Source: CAWCDJ01 sp963796485 (lineage in GTDB: Bacteria > Acidobacteriota > Terriglobia > Bryobacterales > Bryobacteraceae). From it: a DNA stretch of 64,000 bases. The stretch is taken from positions 1,116,001 to 1,180,000 of the forward strand of contig CAWCLV010000001.1 in the NCBI GenBank assembly GCA_963796485.1. Direction: 5' to 3'. The translations under genes and the position numbers were made by a program. Positions 1 through 11,568 of the stretch are shown piece after piece (within the stretch, counting starts at the first letter, position 1; every line of letters starts with the position of its first letter). The notes beneath the pieces were generated by a model, which saw only the letters and a program-made list of their open reading frames with translations, was not told the DNA's origin and ran no database searches.

Positions 1-190
1 GCACCGCGGCGCGAGAAGCCTGGTCCTGAATCCGCTGAATCAGTTGATTCGCCTCGCGCTGGAAATTCCACGTGTACGATGCCGCCGAGGGTTTTCCAGC
101 CACGCACTCGCACCGCTCCGCGGCAAACGCAGCGGGTGCCGCCATCAGCAGCGCGCAGGCGCAGCTCATTAGAATTCGATCGAATTTCAT
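1..190 (-). CDS. Secreted hypothetical protein, N-terminal part only
   Basis: An ATG at 190 on the minus strand opens 63 codons that run off the left window edge. The start has two AAGGAG-type ribosome sites just upstream. The N-terminus reads as a signal peptide: basic MKFDR, a hydrophobic run, and an AFA-A cleavage site near residues 21-24. The exported part begins ERCECVAG, so two cysteines lie close to the mature N-terminus. It then becomes polar and Gln/Arg-rich (QLIQRIQDQ), which suggests an alpha-helical segment. No family was recognised from this fragment. It is divergent from the surface protein at 385 and shares the 194-base region between them. Confidence 0.7.
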   Translation of the reverse strand, partial: MKFDRILMSCACALLMAAPAAFAAERCECVAGKPSAASYTWNFQREANQLIQRIQDQASRAAV

Positions 191-384
191 AGCTCCTTTT
201 CTCCTTTCGTGTGAACTCGTTTCACCTATCTATTTGGATGGATTGCGGGGGAAAAGCGCTGCCATGCACGCAGGGTATTTCGGCGGGAAATGCGGAGTAG
301 CCGGGCCGTTTCGAGCCACCGCCTGTACGGCGAATCACAGTGTGTTCTCACACCCACACCCATAGCTGCTGTTATGATTCGATC

Positions 385-2220
385 ATGGTACGCCATTCAA
401 TTGCAGTCATCGCGGCCGGTATGCTTGCGTCGGCCGGGATATCGCTTGCGCAGCCTCCCACCCAGGGGTCATTGTCCGGCGCTTACAACGTCCGGTATTT
501 GGGGGTGAACACCAATCCCGCCGATAGTGCCGTCAGTTTCTCAGGCACCGTTACGTTCGACGGAAACGGTGGATTCACCGTGTCCGGGACCGGAGCGTCG
601 GCTTCCACCAGTCTGAAATTCCTGACCAGCGGCCAGTACAACGTCCTGCCCAACGGCATGGTCCAGCTGACCAATCCATTCGACACGACCTCCAGCGGAA
701 AACTGAGCAGCTGCTACAACCCCGACACCTGCTTATCCGGCGGCCTGGGGAACGGTGTGGTTACGGCCAGCAGCACGTTCACTTATTACAGCGACCTTTT
801 CGTGGCCGTGAAGGCCGGCTCCGGTGCTTCCGTCTCCACCCTCAGCGGCACCTATCGCGTGGGCAGCCTGGAGTTTCTGGGCGGGGACGTTACGCAAAGC
901 CGCGACACTTTCTTTACCATCAACCCCGACGGTAAGGGCGGTCTCGGCAATGTGACCATCACCGGTACCGCGCAGAACCTGAACAACGCCGATACCAGCC
1001 AGACCACCGCCGGAGCAACGTATACCGTGACCGCCAACGGCAGCGGCACGCTTGTATTTCCGGCGCCTGCCGGGGTCAGTCCGGCCAACACCCTGTTGAG
1101 CGGAAACAAGACCCTGTACGCCTCTCCGGATGGGAGCATCTTCATCGCAGGCGGGGCCACTGCCTTCGACATGGTCATCGGCGTCAAGGCGACTCCCTCG
1201 CCCCTGAGCGGCATCTACTTTACCGGCTATCTCGAGAACTATGTAGCCGGGACCAGCGCCGACGGCGTCTATGGCGAGCAGGGTTCGTCGAACATGGTGA
1301 GCGCGCAAAACGAATTGGCGCACGAGCAGCTCAATTCAGATGTTTTCGGAACCTACGACTCCACCTACCTGTTCCAGTTCAACTTCGACACCAACGGGAT
1401 TGAGACCTTGTCGGATTCCTATTGGGCGAACGGCGGGGGCGGCAACTTCGTGATCGGCGCAGGCAGGGGCACGAATTATCAGCTCGAGCTTTACTCGAAA
1501 TCGGTGCCCATGAACCTCAGCGGAAATTACCTGAATCCCCAGGGCATCGTGAACGGCGCCAGCAGTATGCCCTTTACGAATTCATTCGCTCCGGGCGAGT
1601 TCATCACCCTTTACGGCAACGGCTTCACGAACACCGCCCTCAGTTCCGCGCTTCCGTTCCAAACCACCCTGGGTGGTGTGCAGGTGACCGTGAACGGTAC
1701 GCCGGCGCCGATCTCGTATGTCAGCCCGACTCAGATCAACGCCATCATCCCGTACTCCGCGCCGTCCGACGGGACTCCGCTGCAGATCCAGGTGACCAAC
1801 ATTCCCAACAGCACGGTAGTCTACAGCGGGCCGACCGATCCCGGCGTTTACACCGTGCCATCGGGCGGAATCGGGGTGGGTGCCATTCTGCATCAGGATT
1901 ACAACCTGGTTAGCGAGTCCAGTCCCGCATTCGCGGGTGAGACCATTCAGGTCTACTGCACCGGCCTTGGCACCGTCACGCCGGCGGTTCCAACCGGTAC
2001 GGGAGCGCCCAGCACCACGCTCAGCACCACCGACAACACCGTGACCGTCTCCATCGACGGTGCGCCTCTAACGGTGCAGTTCTCCGGCTTGGCGCCGACC
2101 TGGGCGGGGTTGTATCAGATCAACGTGGCGATCCCGAGCGGGTTGAGCAGCGGCGATCACACTCTGGAAGTTAGCACCGACTACTCGGATAACTACCAGG
2201 TGATTGTCCCGATTAAGTAG
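385..2220 (+). CDS. Secreted surface protein with Solibacter C-terminal (TIGR03437-type) module
   Basis: 611 residues from ATG 385. I prefer this start to the upstream in-frame codon at 340 because it puts a signal peptide first (MVRHSIAVIAAGMLASAGISL, cleavage after LAQ). Residues ~25-390 are Ser/Thr/Gly-rich beta-type modules with repeated 'LSGTY' and 'DGxGGLG' phrases. From ~395 ('GIVNGASS...FAPGEFITLYGNG') to the end is the Ig-like module I recall as TIGR03437, found mostly in Solibacter: 'PISYVSPTQINAIIPY', 'VYCTGLGTVTPAVPTG' and 'WAGLYQINVAIPSG'. The role is unknown; it is probably exported or cell-surface attached. Its 3' end is duplicated downstream in decayed copies. Confidence 0.82.
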   Translation: MVRHSIAVIAAGMLASAGISLAQPPTQGSLSGAYNVRYLGVNTNPADSAVSFSGTVTFDGNGGFTVSGTGASASTSLKFLTSGQYNVLPNGMVQLTNPFDTTSSGKLSSCYNPDTCLSGGLGNGVVTASSTFTYYSDLFVAVKAGSGASVSTLSGTYRVGSLEFLGGDVTQSRDTFFTINPDGKGGLGNVTITGTAQNLNNADTSQTTAGATYTVTANGSGTLVFPAPAGVSPANTLLSGNKTLYASPDGSIFIAGGATAFDMVIGVKATPSPLSGIYFTGYLENYVAGTSADGVYGEQGSSNMVSAQNELAHEQLNSDVFGTYDSTYLFQFNFDTNGIETLSDSYWANGGGGNFVIGAGRGTNYQLELYSKSVPMNLSGNYLNPQGIVNGASSMPFTNSFAPGEFITLYGNGFTNTALSSALPFQTTLGGVQVTVNGTPAPISYVSPTQINAIIPYSAPSDGTPLQIQVTNIPNSTVVYSGPTDPGVYTVPSGGIGVGAILHQDYNLVSESSPAFAGETIQVYCTGLGTVTPAVPTGTGAPSTTLSTTDNTVTVSIDGAPLTVQFSGLAPTWAGLYQINVAIPSGLSSGDHTLEVSTDYSDNYQVIVPIK

Positions 2221-2223
2221 CAA

Positions 2224-2296
2224 GTGGGGCAGGCCTCCTGGCCTGCCCGGTTCGCACATGAAGTCAAACCCGGGCAGGCCGGGAGGCCTGCCCCAC
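2224..2296. repeat. Family A palindromic repeat, paired copy
   Basis: Two inverted GTGGGGCAGGCC-type arms, each itself a hairpin (CAGGCCTCCTGGCCTG and CAGGCCGGGAGGCCTG), are separated by a short spacer with GTCAAACC. It starts four bases after the stop of the surface protein. The same paired layout recurs at 27590-27662, 50930-50999 and 51064-51133. Confidence 0.85.
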
Positions 2297-2360
2297 CCCC
2301 CTTACCGCGAGCCGACCGTGGCCGGCTACTGCGCGGCCGGCTCAACAGCTCAATTAGACG

Positions 2361-2540
2361 AATCAGGTCTACTGCGCCGGCGGTTCCAACCGGCACGGGA
2401 GCCCCGGGTTGGCGCCGACGTGGGCGGGGTTGTATCAGATCAACGTGGCGATCCCGAGCGGGTTGAGCAGCGGCGATCACACTCTGGAAGTTAGCACCGA
2501 CTACTCGGATAACTACCAGGTGATTGTCCCGATCAAGTAA
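2361..2540 (+). pseudogene. Second, decayed copy of the surface-protein 3' end
   Basis: The segment restarts at AATCAGGTCTACTGC, which matches the gene near 1950, then skips to the GGCGGTTCCAACCGG phrase and then to the last ~115 bases of the gene. The final 110 bases (2431-2540) match 2111-2220 almost exactly, with TAA replacing TAG as the stop. Two internal deletions remove most of the coding module and no start codon or ribosome site is associated, so this is a remnant and not a gene. Confidence 0.8.
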
Positions 2541-2543
2541 CAA

Positions 2544-2584
2544 GTGGGGCAGGCCTCCTGGCCAGGCCTCCTGGCCTGCCCCAC
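2544..2584. repeat. Family A palindromic repeat, rearranged copy
   Basis: GTGGGGCAGGCCTCCTGGCC followed by a second AGGCCTCCTGGCC and closing CTGCCCCAC. The inner hairpin is duplicated. It separates decayed copies 2 and 3 of the surface-protein tail. Confidence 0.8.
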
Positions 2585-2649
2585 CTCCCCTTACCGCGAG
2601 CCGACCATGGCCGGCTACGGCGCGGCCGGCTCAACAGCTCAATTAGCCG

Positions 2650-2828
2650 AATCAGGTCTACTGCGCCGGCGGTTCCAACCGGCACGGGAGCCCCGGGTTG
2701 GCGCCGACGTGGGCGGGGTTGTATCAGATCAACGTGGCGATCCCGAGCGGGTTGAGCAGCGGCGTCACACTCTGGAAGTTAGCGCCGACTACTCGGATAA
2801 CTACCAGGTGATTGTCCCGATTAAGTAA
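2650..2828 (+). pseudogene. Third, decayed copy of the surface-protein 3' end
   Basis: Same structure as the copy at 2361-2540: the AATCAGGTCTACTGC phrase, the same two deletions, then the gene tail at 2720-2828 ending in TAA. A one-base loss (GGCGTCACAC instead of GGCGATCACAC, near 2761) shifts the frame relative to the parent. The two extra copies share deletions absent from the gene, so copy 3 arose from copy 2 (or the reverse) and not independently. Confidence 0.78.
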
Positions 2829-2831
2829 CAA

Positions 2832-2859
2832 GTGGGGCAGGCCGGGAGGCCTGCCCCAC
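2832..2859. repeat. Family A palindromic repeat, single hairpin
   Basis: A 28-base near-perfect palindrome (GTGGGGCAGG, CCGGGAGG, CCTGCCCCAC) directly after the stop of the third tail copy. Confidence 0.82.
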
Positions 2860-2924
2860 CTCCCCTTACCGCGAGCCGACCATGGCCGGCTGCGGCGCGG
2901 CCTGCCCAACAGCTCAATTAGCCG

Positions 2925-2990
2925 AATCAGGTCTACTGCACCGGCGGTTCCAATCGGTATGGGAGCCCCGGGCTGGCGCCGACGTGCCCG
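2925..2990 (+). pseudogene. Fourth, truncated copy of the surface-protein 3' end
   Basis: AATCAGGTCTACTGCACCGG, then the Pro-Thr phrase, GGGAGCCCCGGGCTGGCGCC and GACGTG repeat the start of copies 2 and 3. The match stops at ~2985, before the highly conserved tail. The array therefore ends in a partial unit next to another repeat. Confidence 0.65.
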
Positions 2991-3010
2991 ATTCAGTAAA
3001 GAACCGGGCC

Positions 3011-3068
3011 GGCCCACGCGCCGAAGGCGCGCTCTGCACACCTGGCCAGGCCAGGAGGCCTACCCTAC
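3011..3068. repeat. Family A repeat with CGCGCC-GAA-GGCGCG hairpin
   Basis: The element holds a perfect 6-bp hairpin at 3017-3031 followed by GGCCAGGAGGCCTACCCTAC. Read on the minus strand it begins GTAGGGTAGGCCTCC and supplies the TAG stop of the GH2 gene. A sister with the same two parts in the opposite orientation lies at 50758-50799. Confidence 0.75.
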
Positions 3069-5383
3069 AAGGGTGCCTCGGCCGCTTTCAGGCCAGGCGC
3101 CGAGGCCCGGAGCGTAAGCGGTCCATTTCCGGAGCGGCGGACGATCGCCAGGATGCGGCCCTGAAACGCCTTCCGCCGGTTCGCGCGGACCGGGCTGGTG
3201 TCGCGTAGATCGGCGTTGTCCACGGCGGTGAGTTCTCCGCCGGTGACCTGCACCTCGATCTCGTTCGTCGCGCGGTAGACGCGCCGGCCGGCGGCATCCA
3301 CCACCTGAATCTCGACGTGCGTGGGATCGACTGCGTCCGGCACGATCCGCAGGCCGGCGGCTTCCGCGGCCGTGGCAAGTTCGAACCGCGCCGCCTCCGT
3401 CCCCGCATGCTTCCCGACCGCCAGCAGCACGCCGGGTTCGTTCCGCACTTCCCACTGGAGAACCGGCAACGCCCGGTCGCTGACGGTCTTCTCTCCCAGG
3501 GAGCGGCCGTTCAGGAAGAGTTCGGCGGAATCGCAATTGGTATAGACCACGACGGGCAGCGCGGGCCGCGAGTCATTCTGCCAGTTCCAATGTTCCACCG
3601 CCCCGCGCCCCTGCTGGACGGCGGCGTACACCATCGGCTTGTCGCTCCAGAGGGCCGCGCGCAGGTAGGCTTGCGGCTTGGGAAACCCGATCAGGTCGAA
3701 CAGCCCGGACGCACTGCCGCGCAACGGATACTGCCCGGCCTCGCCCAGAAAATCGACTCCGGTCCACAGGAACTGGCCCAGCACCCACGGGTTCGCCGCG
3801 ACCGGGCGCCACGCCGCGGGTGATATGGAGTTCTCGCTGCCCAGGATGATCCGCTCCGGGTATGCCGCGTGGTCGCGTTCATAAAACTGCTCCAGGTAGT
3901 TGTAGCCGGCGATGTCGAGCAATCCGGCCAGCCCGGTGGCGTTCGAGGCATTGATGTCGGCCAACGCCTGGGTAACCGGCCGCGTGCCGTCGAGCCGCTT
4001 GACGGCCGCGACCAGGGTCCGTGCGATCGAGGGCAGCATGTTGCCGTCGAGCATCCCCGGCTTCAGCCCGTCGCGCCCGCGCGGGTGTCCGAACGGGTCG
4101 CCCGGATAGTCGATCTCGTTTCCGATGCTCCACATGACAATCGAAGGGTGATTGCGGTCGCGCCGCACCATGTCCTCGACATCGCGCACCGACCATTCGG
4201 CGAAGGCTTCGTGGTAGCCGTCCAGGCTGGGGGCCCCGACGTTCCGGCCGTGGATCCATTTCTTCTTGCCGGAGGTCCACTCGTCGAAGGCCTCGTCCAT
4301 CACCATCAGGCCGAGGCGATCGCACAGGTCGTAGAGTTCCGGCGCCATTGGATTATGGGAGCAGCGGATGGCGTTGACTCCAACGCTCTTCAACGCGCGC
4401 AGCCGCCGCTCGAGGGCGGCCTCCGAGAATGCCGCGCCCAGTGCGCCGAGGTCATGGTGGATGCAGACGCCTTTGAATTTCAGCGCCTTACCGTTGAGGA
4501 AGAAGCCCAGGTTGGGATCGAAGCGCAGGGTGCGGATTCCGAACGGGGTCCGGTACTCGTCGGCGAGGGTTCCGTTCACGAAGACGCGGGTTAGGGCCGT
4601 ATATAGGTAGGGGTCGTCGAGAGTCCAAAGCCTGGGGTTCGCGAGCGGTCCCTGTAGCGTGAAGCGGTAGGTCGCCCCGGCGGCGATATGGGCTTCGCCC
4701 ACGATCGGCGCGGAGCCTTCCGCCACCAGGGTCTCGACCCGTACCGCGGCGGCCGCGGCGGATTCGTTCACCACGGCGGCTTCCACGGAGACCAGGGCAT
4801 CGGTATCCCGGACTGCGGGCGTATAAAGATAGGTGCCCCAGTGATCCACGTGAACCGGCCCGGTCAGCGTCAGCCAGACGTTTCGATAGATTCCCGAACC
4901 CGTGTACCAGCGGGAATCGGCCGCCTGGCTGTGGTCCACCCGGACCGCGAGGACGTTTGTCTTCGCTCCGTAGTTGATCCAGGGGGTGAGGTCGTAGGCG
5001 AATGAGGAGTAGCCGTAAGGCCTGTGCCCTGCGTGGTGGCCGTTGATCCAGACGTCGCTGTCGCGGTAGACGCCGTCGAATTCCACGACTACGCGCCGTC
5101 CCCGCCGGTCCGCCGCGATCGGGAACTCCTTTCGATACCATCCGATGCCGCCGGGGAGGTAGCCCGTTCCGCTGGCGTTTTCGGGGCTGTAGGGGCCCTC
5201 GATCGACCAATCGTGCGGCACATCGAGCCGCAGCCAGTCGCGGTCCGCGAAGGCGGGCTGCTCGGCGCCCGGGACGTTCCCCAGGTGGAATCTCCAGTCC
5301 CGATCGAAACTTCGCCGTTGGCGGGGCTGCGCGCCCAGCGCCGACACCAGCATGGCGGCCGCCAGGAGAGTCCTTGTTAACAT
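3065..5383 (-). CDS. Secreted glycoside hydrolase family 2 (beta-galactosidase-like)
   Basis: 772 residues with a signal peptide (MLTRTLLAAAMLVSALGAQ). A GH2 sugar-binding domain follows (~25-180, with 'VPHDWSIEGPY' and 'GVYRDSDVWINGHHAG'), then an Ig-like domain (~185-290) and a TIM barrel (~295-560). The acid/base is probably Glu423 in 'MWSIGNEID' and the nucleophile Glu517 in 'IILGSENSI'; 'RCSHNPMAPELYDLCDRLG' is the typical barrel motif. Two further beta domains close the protein. It should remove terminal beta-linked sugars from plant or microbial glycans in the periplasm or outside the cell. The exact sugar cannot be read from sequence. The stop codon lies inside a family A repeat. Confidence 0.88.
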   Translation of the reverse strand: MLTRTLLAAAMLVSALGAQPRQRRSFDRDWRFHLGNVPGAEQPAFADRDWLRLDVPHDWSIEGPYSPENASGTGYLPGGIGWYRKEFPIAADRRGRRVVVEFDGVYRDSDVWINGHHAGHRPYGYSSFAYDLTPWINYGAKTNVLAVRVDHSQAADSRWYTGSGIYRNVWLTLTGPVHVDHWGTYLYTPAVRDTDALVSVEAAVVNESAAAAAVRVETLVAEGSAPIVGEAHIAAGATYRFTLQGPLANPRLWTLDDPYLYTALTRVFVNGTLADEYRTPFGIRTLRFDPNLGFFLNGKALKFKGVCIHHDLGALGAAFSEAALERRLRALKSVGVNAIRCSHNPMAPELYDLCDRLGLMVMDEAFDEWTSGKKKWIHGRNVGAPSLDGYHEAFAEWSVRDVEDMVRRDRNHPSIVMWSIGNEIDYPGDPFGHPRGRDGLKPGMLDGNMLPSIARTLVAAVKRLDGTRPVTQALADINASNATGLAGLLDIAGYNYLEQFYERDHAAYPERIILGSENSISPAAWRPVAANPWVLGQFLWTGVDFLGEAGQYPLRGSASGLFDLIGFPKPQAYLRAALWSDKPMVYAAVQQGRGAVEHWNWQNDSRPALPVVVYTNCDSAELFLNGRSLGEKTVSDRALPVLQWEVRNEPGVLLAVGKHAGTEAARFELATAAEAAGLRIVPDAVDPTHVEIQVVDAAGRRVYRATNEIEVQVTGGELTAVDNADLRDTSPVRANRRKAFQGRILAIVRRSGNGPLTLRASAPGLKAAEAPL

Positions 5384-5441
5384 GGAATCAAGATCATCTC
5401 ACATGGATCGCGGTGAAAGCCGCATAAACACCACTCCCCAG

Positions 5442-5471
5442 TTGCACTCTTGCCCACACTTCAGTTAATAT
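5442..5471 (+). promoter_or_regulatory. Sigma-70-type promoter of the str-S10-spc-alpha superoperon
   Basis: TTGCAC at 5442-5447 and TAATAT at 5466-5471, separated by 18 bases (17 if TTAATA is taken as the -10). It is the best match to the sigma-70 consensus between the GH2 gene and rpsL. It would give a leader of roughly 230 bases. Confidence 0.55.
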
Positions 5472-5709
5472 TGGAATGTTTCGCGAGAGCAAGCTTTCTA
5501 CTCCTGTGCTACCACTCGTATGTAACGAGTCCGTCCGGGGGTGAGGCCCCGAGGTTCTACCGGTAACGCCGACTGGAACATGGGCCTGTCCAAAGAAGCA
5601 AAGTAATCCTCGCTGGTTGCGACCTAAGTTTCTGGGTTCTCTTTTTGGGAGCCCGGTCGTTTGGTGGGTTTCACCACCTTTAAAGATTTAAATCGCGAAG
5701 AGGAAATTC
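5472..5709 (+). promoter_or_regulatory. Long structured 5' leader of rpsL
   Basis: No gene is visible here. Several hairpins can be drawn: CTCGT/ACGAG near 5515-5530, GGGG/CCCC near 5535-5550, an 8-bp stem with G-U pairs (GGGTTCTC 5634-5641, loop of five T, GGGAGCCC 5647-5654), and GGTGG 5663-5667 with CCACC 5674-5678 followed by TTTAAAG. The last one resembles a weak terminator placed just before the rpsL ribosome site. This layout suits attenuation or binding of a ribosomal protein. No known RNA family was recognised. Confidence 0.4.
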
Positions 5710-6084
<375 letters not shown>

Positions 6085-6091
6085 GTAACGT

Positions 6092-6562
6092 ATGCCACGT
6101 AGAAGAAGAGCCGTTATTCGTGAGGTAGTGCCGGATCCCGTCTACAATTCCACCCTGGTCGAGAAGTTCGTCAACTCGATGATGTGGGAGGGAAAGAAGA
6201 ACACCGCCCAGGGCATCTTTTATGACGCCATGGACAAGCTCCGGGAGCGGACCAGCGACGATCCGCTGAAGGCGTTCAAGAAGGCGGTGGAGAACGCCAA
6301 GCCGCTGCTCGAAGTGAAGACGCGGCGCGTGGGCGGCGCCAACTACCAGGTGCCGATCGAAGTCCCGCAGAACCGGCGCACCTCGCTGGCGATGCGCTGG
6401 ATCATCGGCAACGCCCGCTCGCGTCCCGAGAAGGGCATGGCGGAGAGGTTGGCGAACGAGTTGAACGATGCGTCGAACCTCAGGGGCGGCGCGATCAAGA
6501 AGAGAGACGATGTACACCGCATGGCCGAGGCAAACAAGGCCTTTGCGCATTACCGGTGGTAA
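6092..6562 (+). CDS. rpsG: 30S ribosomal protein S7
   Basis: 156 residues, full length, opening with MPRRRRAVIREVVPDP and ending 'AFAHYRW'. S7 nucleates the head of the small subunit on 16S rRNA and lines the E site. The 'RVGGANYQVPIEV' segment and the C-terminal 'KRDDVHRMAEANKAFAHYRW' are diagnostic. It lies between rpsL and fusA as in the classic str operon. In E. coli, S7 represses this operon; whether it does so here is not visible. Confidence 0.97.
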   Translation: MPRRRRAVIREVVPDPVYNSTLVEKFVNSMMWEGKKNTAQGIFYDAMDKLRERTSDDPLKAFKKAVENAKPLLEVKTRRVGGANYQVPIEVPQNRRTSLAMRWIIGNARSRPEKGMAERLANELNDASNLRGGAIKKRDDVHRMAEANKAFAHYRW

Positions 6563-6586
6563 CCGAGGAATAGAGGAGCTAAGGTT

Positions 6587-8680
<2,094 letters not shown>

Positions 8681-8698
8681 GGAGATTGGGTTTTTCTT

Positions 8699-9886
<1,188 letters not shown>

Positions 9887-9893
9887 GAATCCA

Positions 9894-10214
9894 ATGGCGC
9901 TGAGAGAACGCATTCGCATCCGTTTGAAGGCATACGATCACCGGGTGCTCGATCAATCGACGACGGAGATTGTGGACACCGCGAAGCGGACCGGAGCGCA
10001 GGTGGCCGGTCCGATTCCTCTGCCGACGTCCCGGAGTATCACGACGGTGTTACGCTCGCCGCACGTAGATAAGAAATCGCGGGAGCAATTTGAGATCCGG
10101 ACGCACAAGCGGCTATTGGACATTCTGGAGCCGACCCAGCAGACGGTGGACGCGCTGATGAAGCTCGATCTGCCCGCGGGCGTGGATGTCGAAATCAAAG
10201 CGTTCGGGAAATAA
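9894..10214 (+). CDS. rpsJ: 30S ribosomal protein S10 (NusE)
   Basis: 106 residues. S10 is part of the small-subunit head and, as NusE, also binds NusB and NusG in transcription antitermination. 'GPIPLPTSRSITTVLRSPHVDKKSREQFEIRTHKRLLDI' is the family signature (here HVDKKSREQFE). The start ATG 9894 is 8 bases after the tuf stop. An 89-base gap with a palindrome separates it from rplC, the widest break in the S10 part. Confidence 0.97.
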   Translation: MALRERIRIRLKAYDHRVLDQSTTEIVDTAKRTGAQVAGPIPLPTSRSITTVLRSPHVDKKSREQFEIRTHKRLLDILEPTQQTVDALMKLDLPAGVDVEIKAFGK

Positions 10215-10219
10215 GATCT

Positions 10220-10286
10220 ACCGCCGAGAGGCAAAGACGCAGGGAGAGAGACTTTTGAGTTCCCGGGGTCTCGACGTCTCGGCGGT
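10220..10286. repeat. Family C palindromic element between rpsJ and rplC
   Basis: Ten-base inverted arms, ACCGCCGAGA (10220-10229) and TCTCGGCGGT (10277-10286), flank a 47-base loop holding AGGCAAAGACGCAGGGAGAG. The phrase resembles a dispersed 'accgc(c)gagacgcagag' type repeat I have seen in many bacterial genomes. It lies inside the superoperon, between a stop codon and the next ribosome site. Confidence 0.55.
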
Positions 10287-10303
10287 GAAATAAGGATTTA
10301 ACG

Positions 10304-10936
10304 ATGAGTCCAGGAATCCTTGGCAAAAAGATTGGAATGTCGCAGGTGTTCCGGCCAGACGGCCAGGCCGTGCCGGTCACTCTGCTCAAGGCTGGTCCGT
10401 GTATGGTGGTGCAGCGGAAGACGCCCACCTCGGACGGCTATGATGCGGTGCAACTGGGGATGTTGGAGTTCGTGAAGCCGCAGCGCATCAACAAGCCGGC
10501 GACGGGCCACCTCAAGAAAGCCGGCGCGGAAGGCGCGAAGTTCCTGCGCGAGTTCACGCTCGGCCCCGGCAACGAAGATTTCAAGCCGGGCGACAAAGTG
10601 CTGGTAGATCAGTTCAAGCCCAAGGACAAGGTGGACGTGATCGGAATCAGCAAGGGCCGCGGTTTCGCGGGCGTGGTGAAGCGGCACCATTTCGGTGGCG
10701 GCGAGGCAACCCACGGCTCGATGTTCCACCGCGCTCCCGGCTCGATCGGCGCGTCCAGTTTCCCGTCACGCGTGGTTCCCGGGATGCGCATGGGGGGTCA
10801 CATGGGCCATGAGAAAGTTACGGTCCGAAACCTCGAAGTGATCGACGTGGATACCGAGGACAACGTGCTGGTGGTAAAAGGCGCGGTCCCCGGACCGAAT
10901 GGCGGATACGTCCTGGTTCGGAGGTCGAAGAGGTAA
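10304..10936 (+). CDS. rplC: 50S ribosomal protein L3
   Basis: 210 residues behind AAGGA. L3 binds near the 3' end of 23S rRNA, starts large-subunit assembly and reaches toward the peptidyl-transferase centre. Typical segments are 'GILGKKIGMSQVF' at the N-terminus, 'DVIGISKGRGFAGVVKRHHF' and 'SFPSRVVPGMRMGGHMG' for the central extension. The gene opens the rplC-rplD-rplW-rplB run, with rplD 5 bases downstream. Confidence 0.97.
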   Translation: MSPGILGKKIGMSQVFRPDGQAVPVTLLKAGPCMVVQRKTPTSDGYDAVQLGMLEFVKPQRINKPATGHLKKAGAEGAKFLREFTLGPGNEDFKPGDKVLVDQFKPKDKVDVIGISKGRGFAGVVKRHHFGGGEATHGSMFHRAPGSIGASSFPSRVVPGMRMGGHMGHEKVTVRNLEVIDVDTEDNVLVVKGAVPGPNGGYVLVRRSKR

Positions 10937-10941
10937 CTGCG

Positions 10942-11568
10942 ATGCCGACAGTCGACGTAGTGGATTTGAATAATCAGAAGGTCGGCCAGATCGAACTGGC
11001 CGATGATGTCTTCGGCGCGGAAATCAACCAGGCCCTGCTGTACGAAGCGGTGCGGCAGTATCAGGCCGGTCAGCGCGCCGGTACGCACAAGACCAAGGTC
11101 CGGTCCGAAGTGGCCGGTTCCGGCAAGAAGCTCTGGAAGCAGAAAGGCACGGGACGTGCCCGTGTGGGCTCGATCCGTTCGCCGTTGTGGCGCCACGGAG
11201 GCACGGTTCACGGGCCGGTGCCCCGCGATTACAGCTACAAGCTGCCGCGCAAGATGGTGTTGGGCGCGCTGCGCTCGGCGCTCTCGGCGAAGGTGCGGGA
11301 TGGCGAGTTGAAGGTCGTTCAGGCGTTCAACCTGGCGGACCACAAGACGAAGAACGCGATGGACGCGCTGGTCAAGCTGGAAGCGGGGCGTAGCGTTCTG
11401 TTGGTGGATAACGGCGATAATCGCAATCTCGAACTGGGCATCCGCAACCTGAAGGGCGTGACGTTGATGGCCACCCGGGAAGTCAACCCGTTCCATCTCC
11501 TGGGCCACCAGAGCGTGCTGATCAGCGAAGCCGCGGCGCGCAAATTCTCGGAGGCACTCGCGAAATGA
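10942..11568 (+). CDS. rplD: 50S ribosomal protein L4
   Basis: 208 residues. L4 lines the peptide exit tunnel and in enterobacteria also represses its own operon. The long tunnel loop is present ('QKGTGRARVGSIRSPLWRHGGTVHGPVPRDYSYKLPRKM'). Its end overlaps the rplW start by 4 bases, which favours coupled translation. Confidence 0.96.
   Translation: MPTVDVVDLNNQKVGQIELADDVFGAEINQALLYEAVRQYQAGQRAGTHKTKVRSEVAGSGKKLWKQKGTGRARVGSIRSPLWRHGGTVHGPVPRDYSYKLPRKMVLGALRSALSAKVRDGELKVVQAFNLADHKTKNAMDALVKLEAGRSVLLVDNGDNRNLELGIRNLKGVTLMATREVNPFHLLGHQSVLISEAAARKFSEALAK

Noticed and set aside
72..508. Short plus-strand frames before the surface-protein gene
   Set aside because: No ribosome sites, Ser/Arg-rich translations, and they overlap the better supported secreted gene on the minus strand and the shared upstream region.
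733..1323. Minus-strand frame inside the surface-protein gene
   Set aside because: The plus-strand reading has a signal peptide and a known C-terminal module; the reverse translation is compositionally shadow-like.
2204..3208. Small open frames in the repeat array downstream of the surface gene
   Set aside because: They translate palindromic repeats and decayed gene tails, lack starts with ribosome sites, and are not conserved modules in frame.
5472..5709. tRNA gene or 6S-like RNA in the rpsL leader
   Set aside because: No cloverleaf with TTCRANY and acceptor pairing could be drawn; only separate hairpins are seen.
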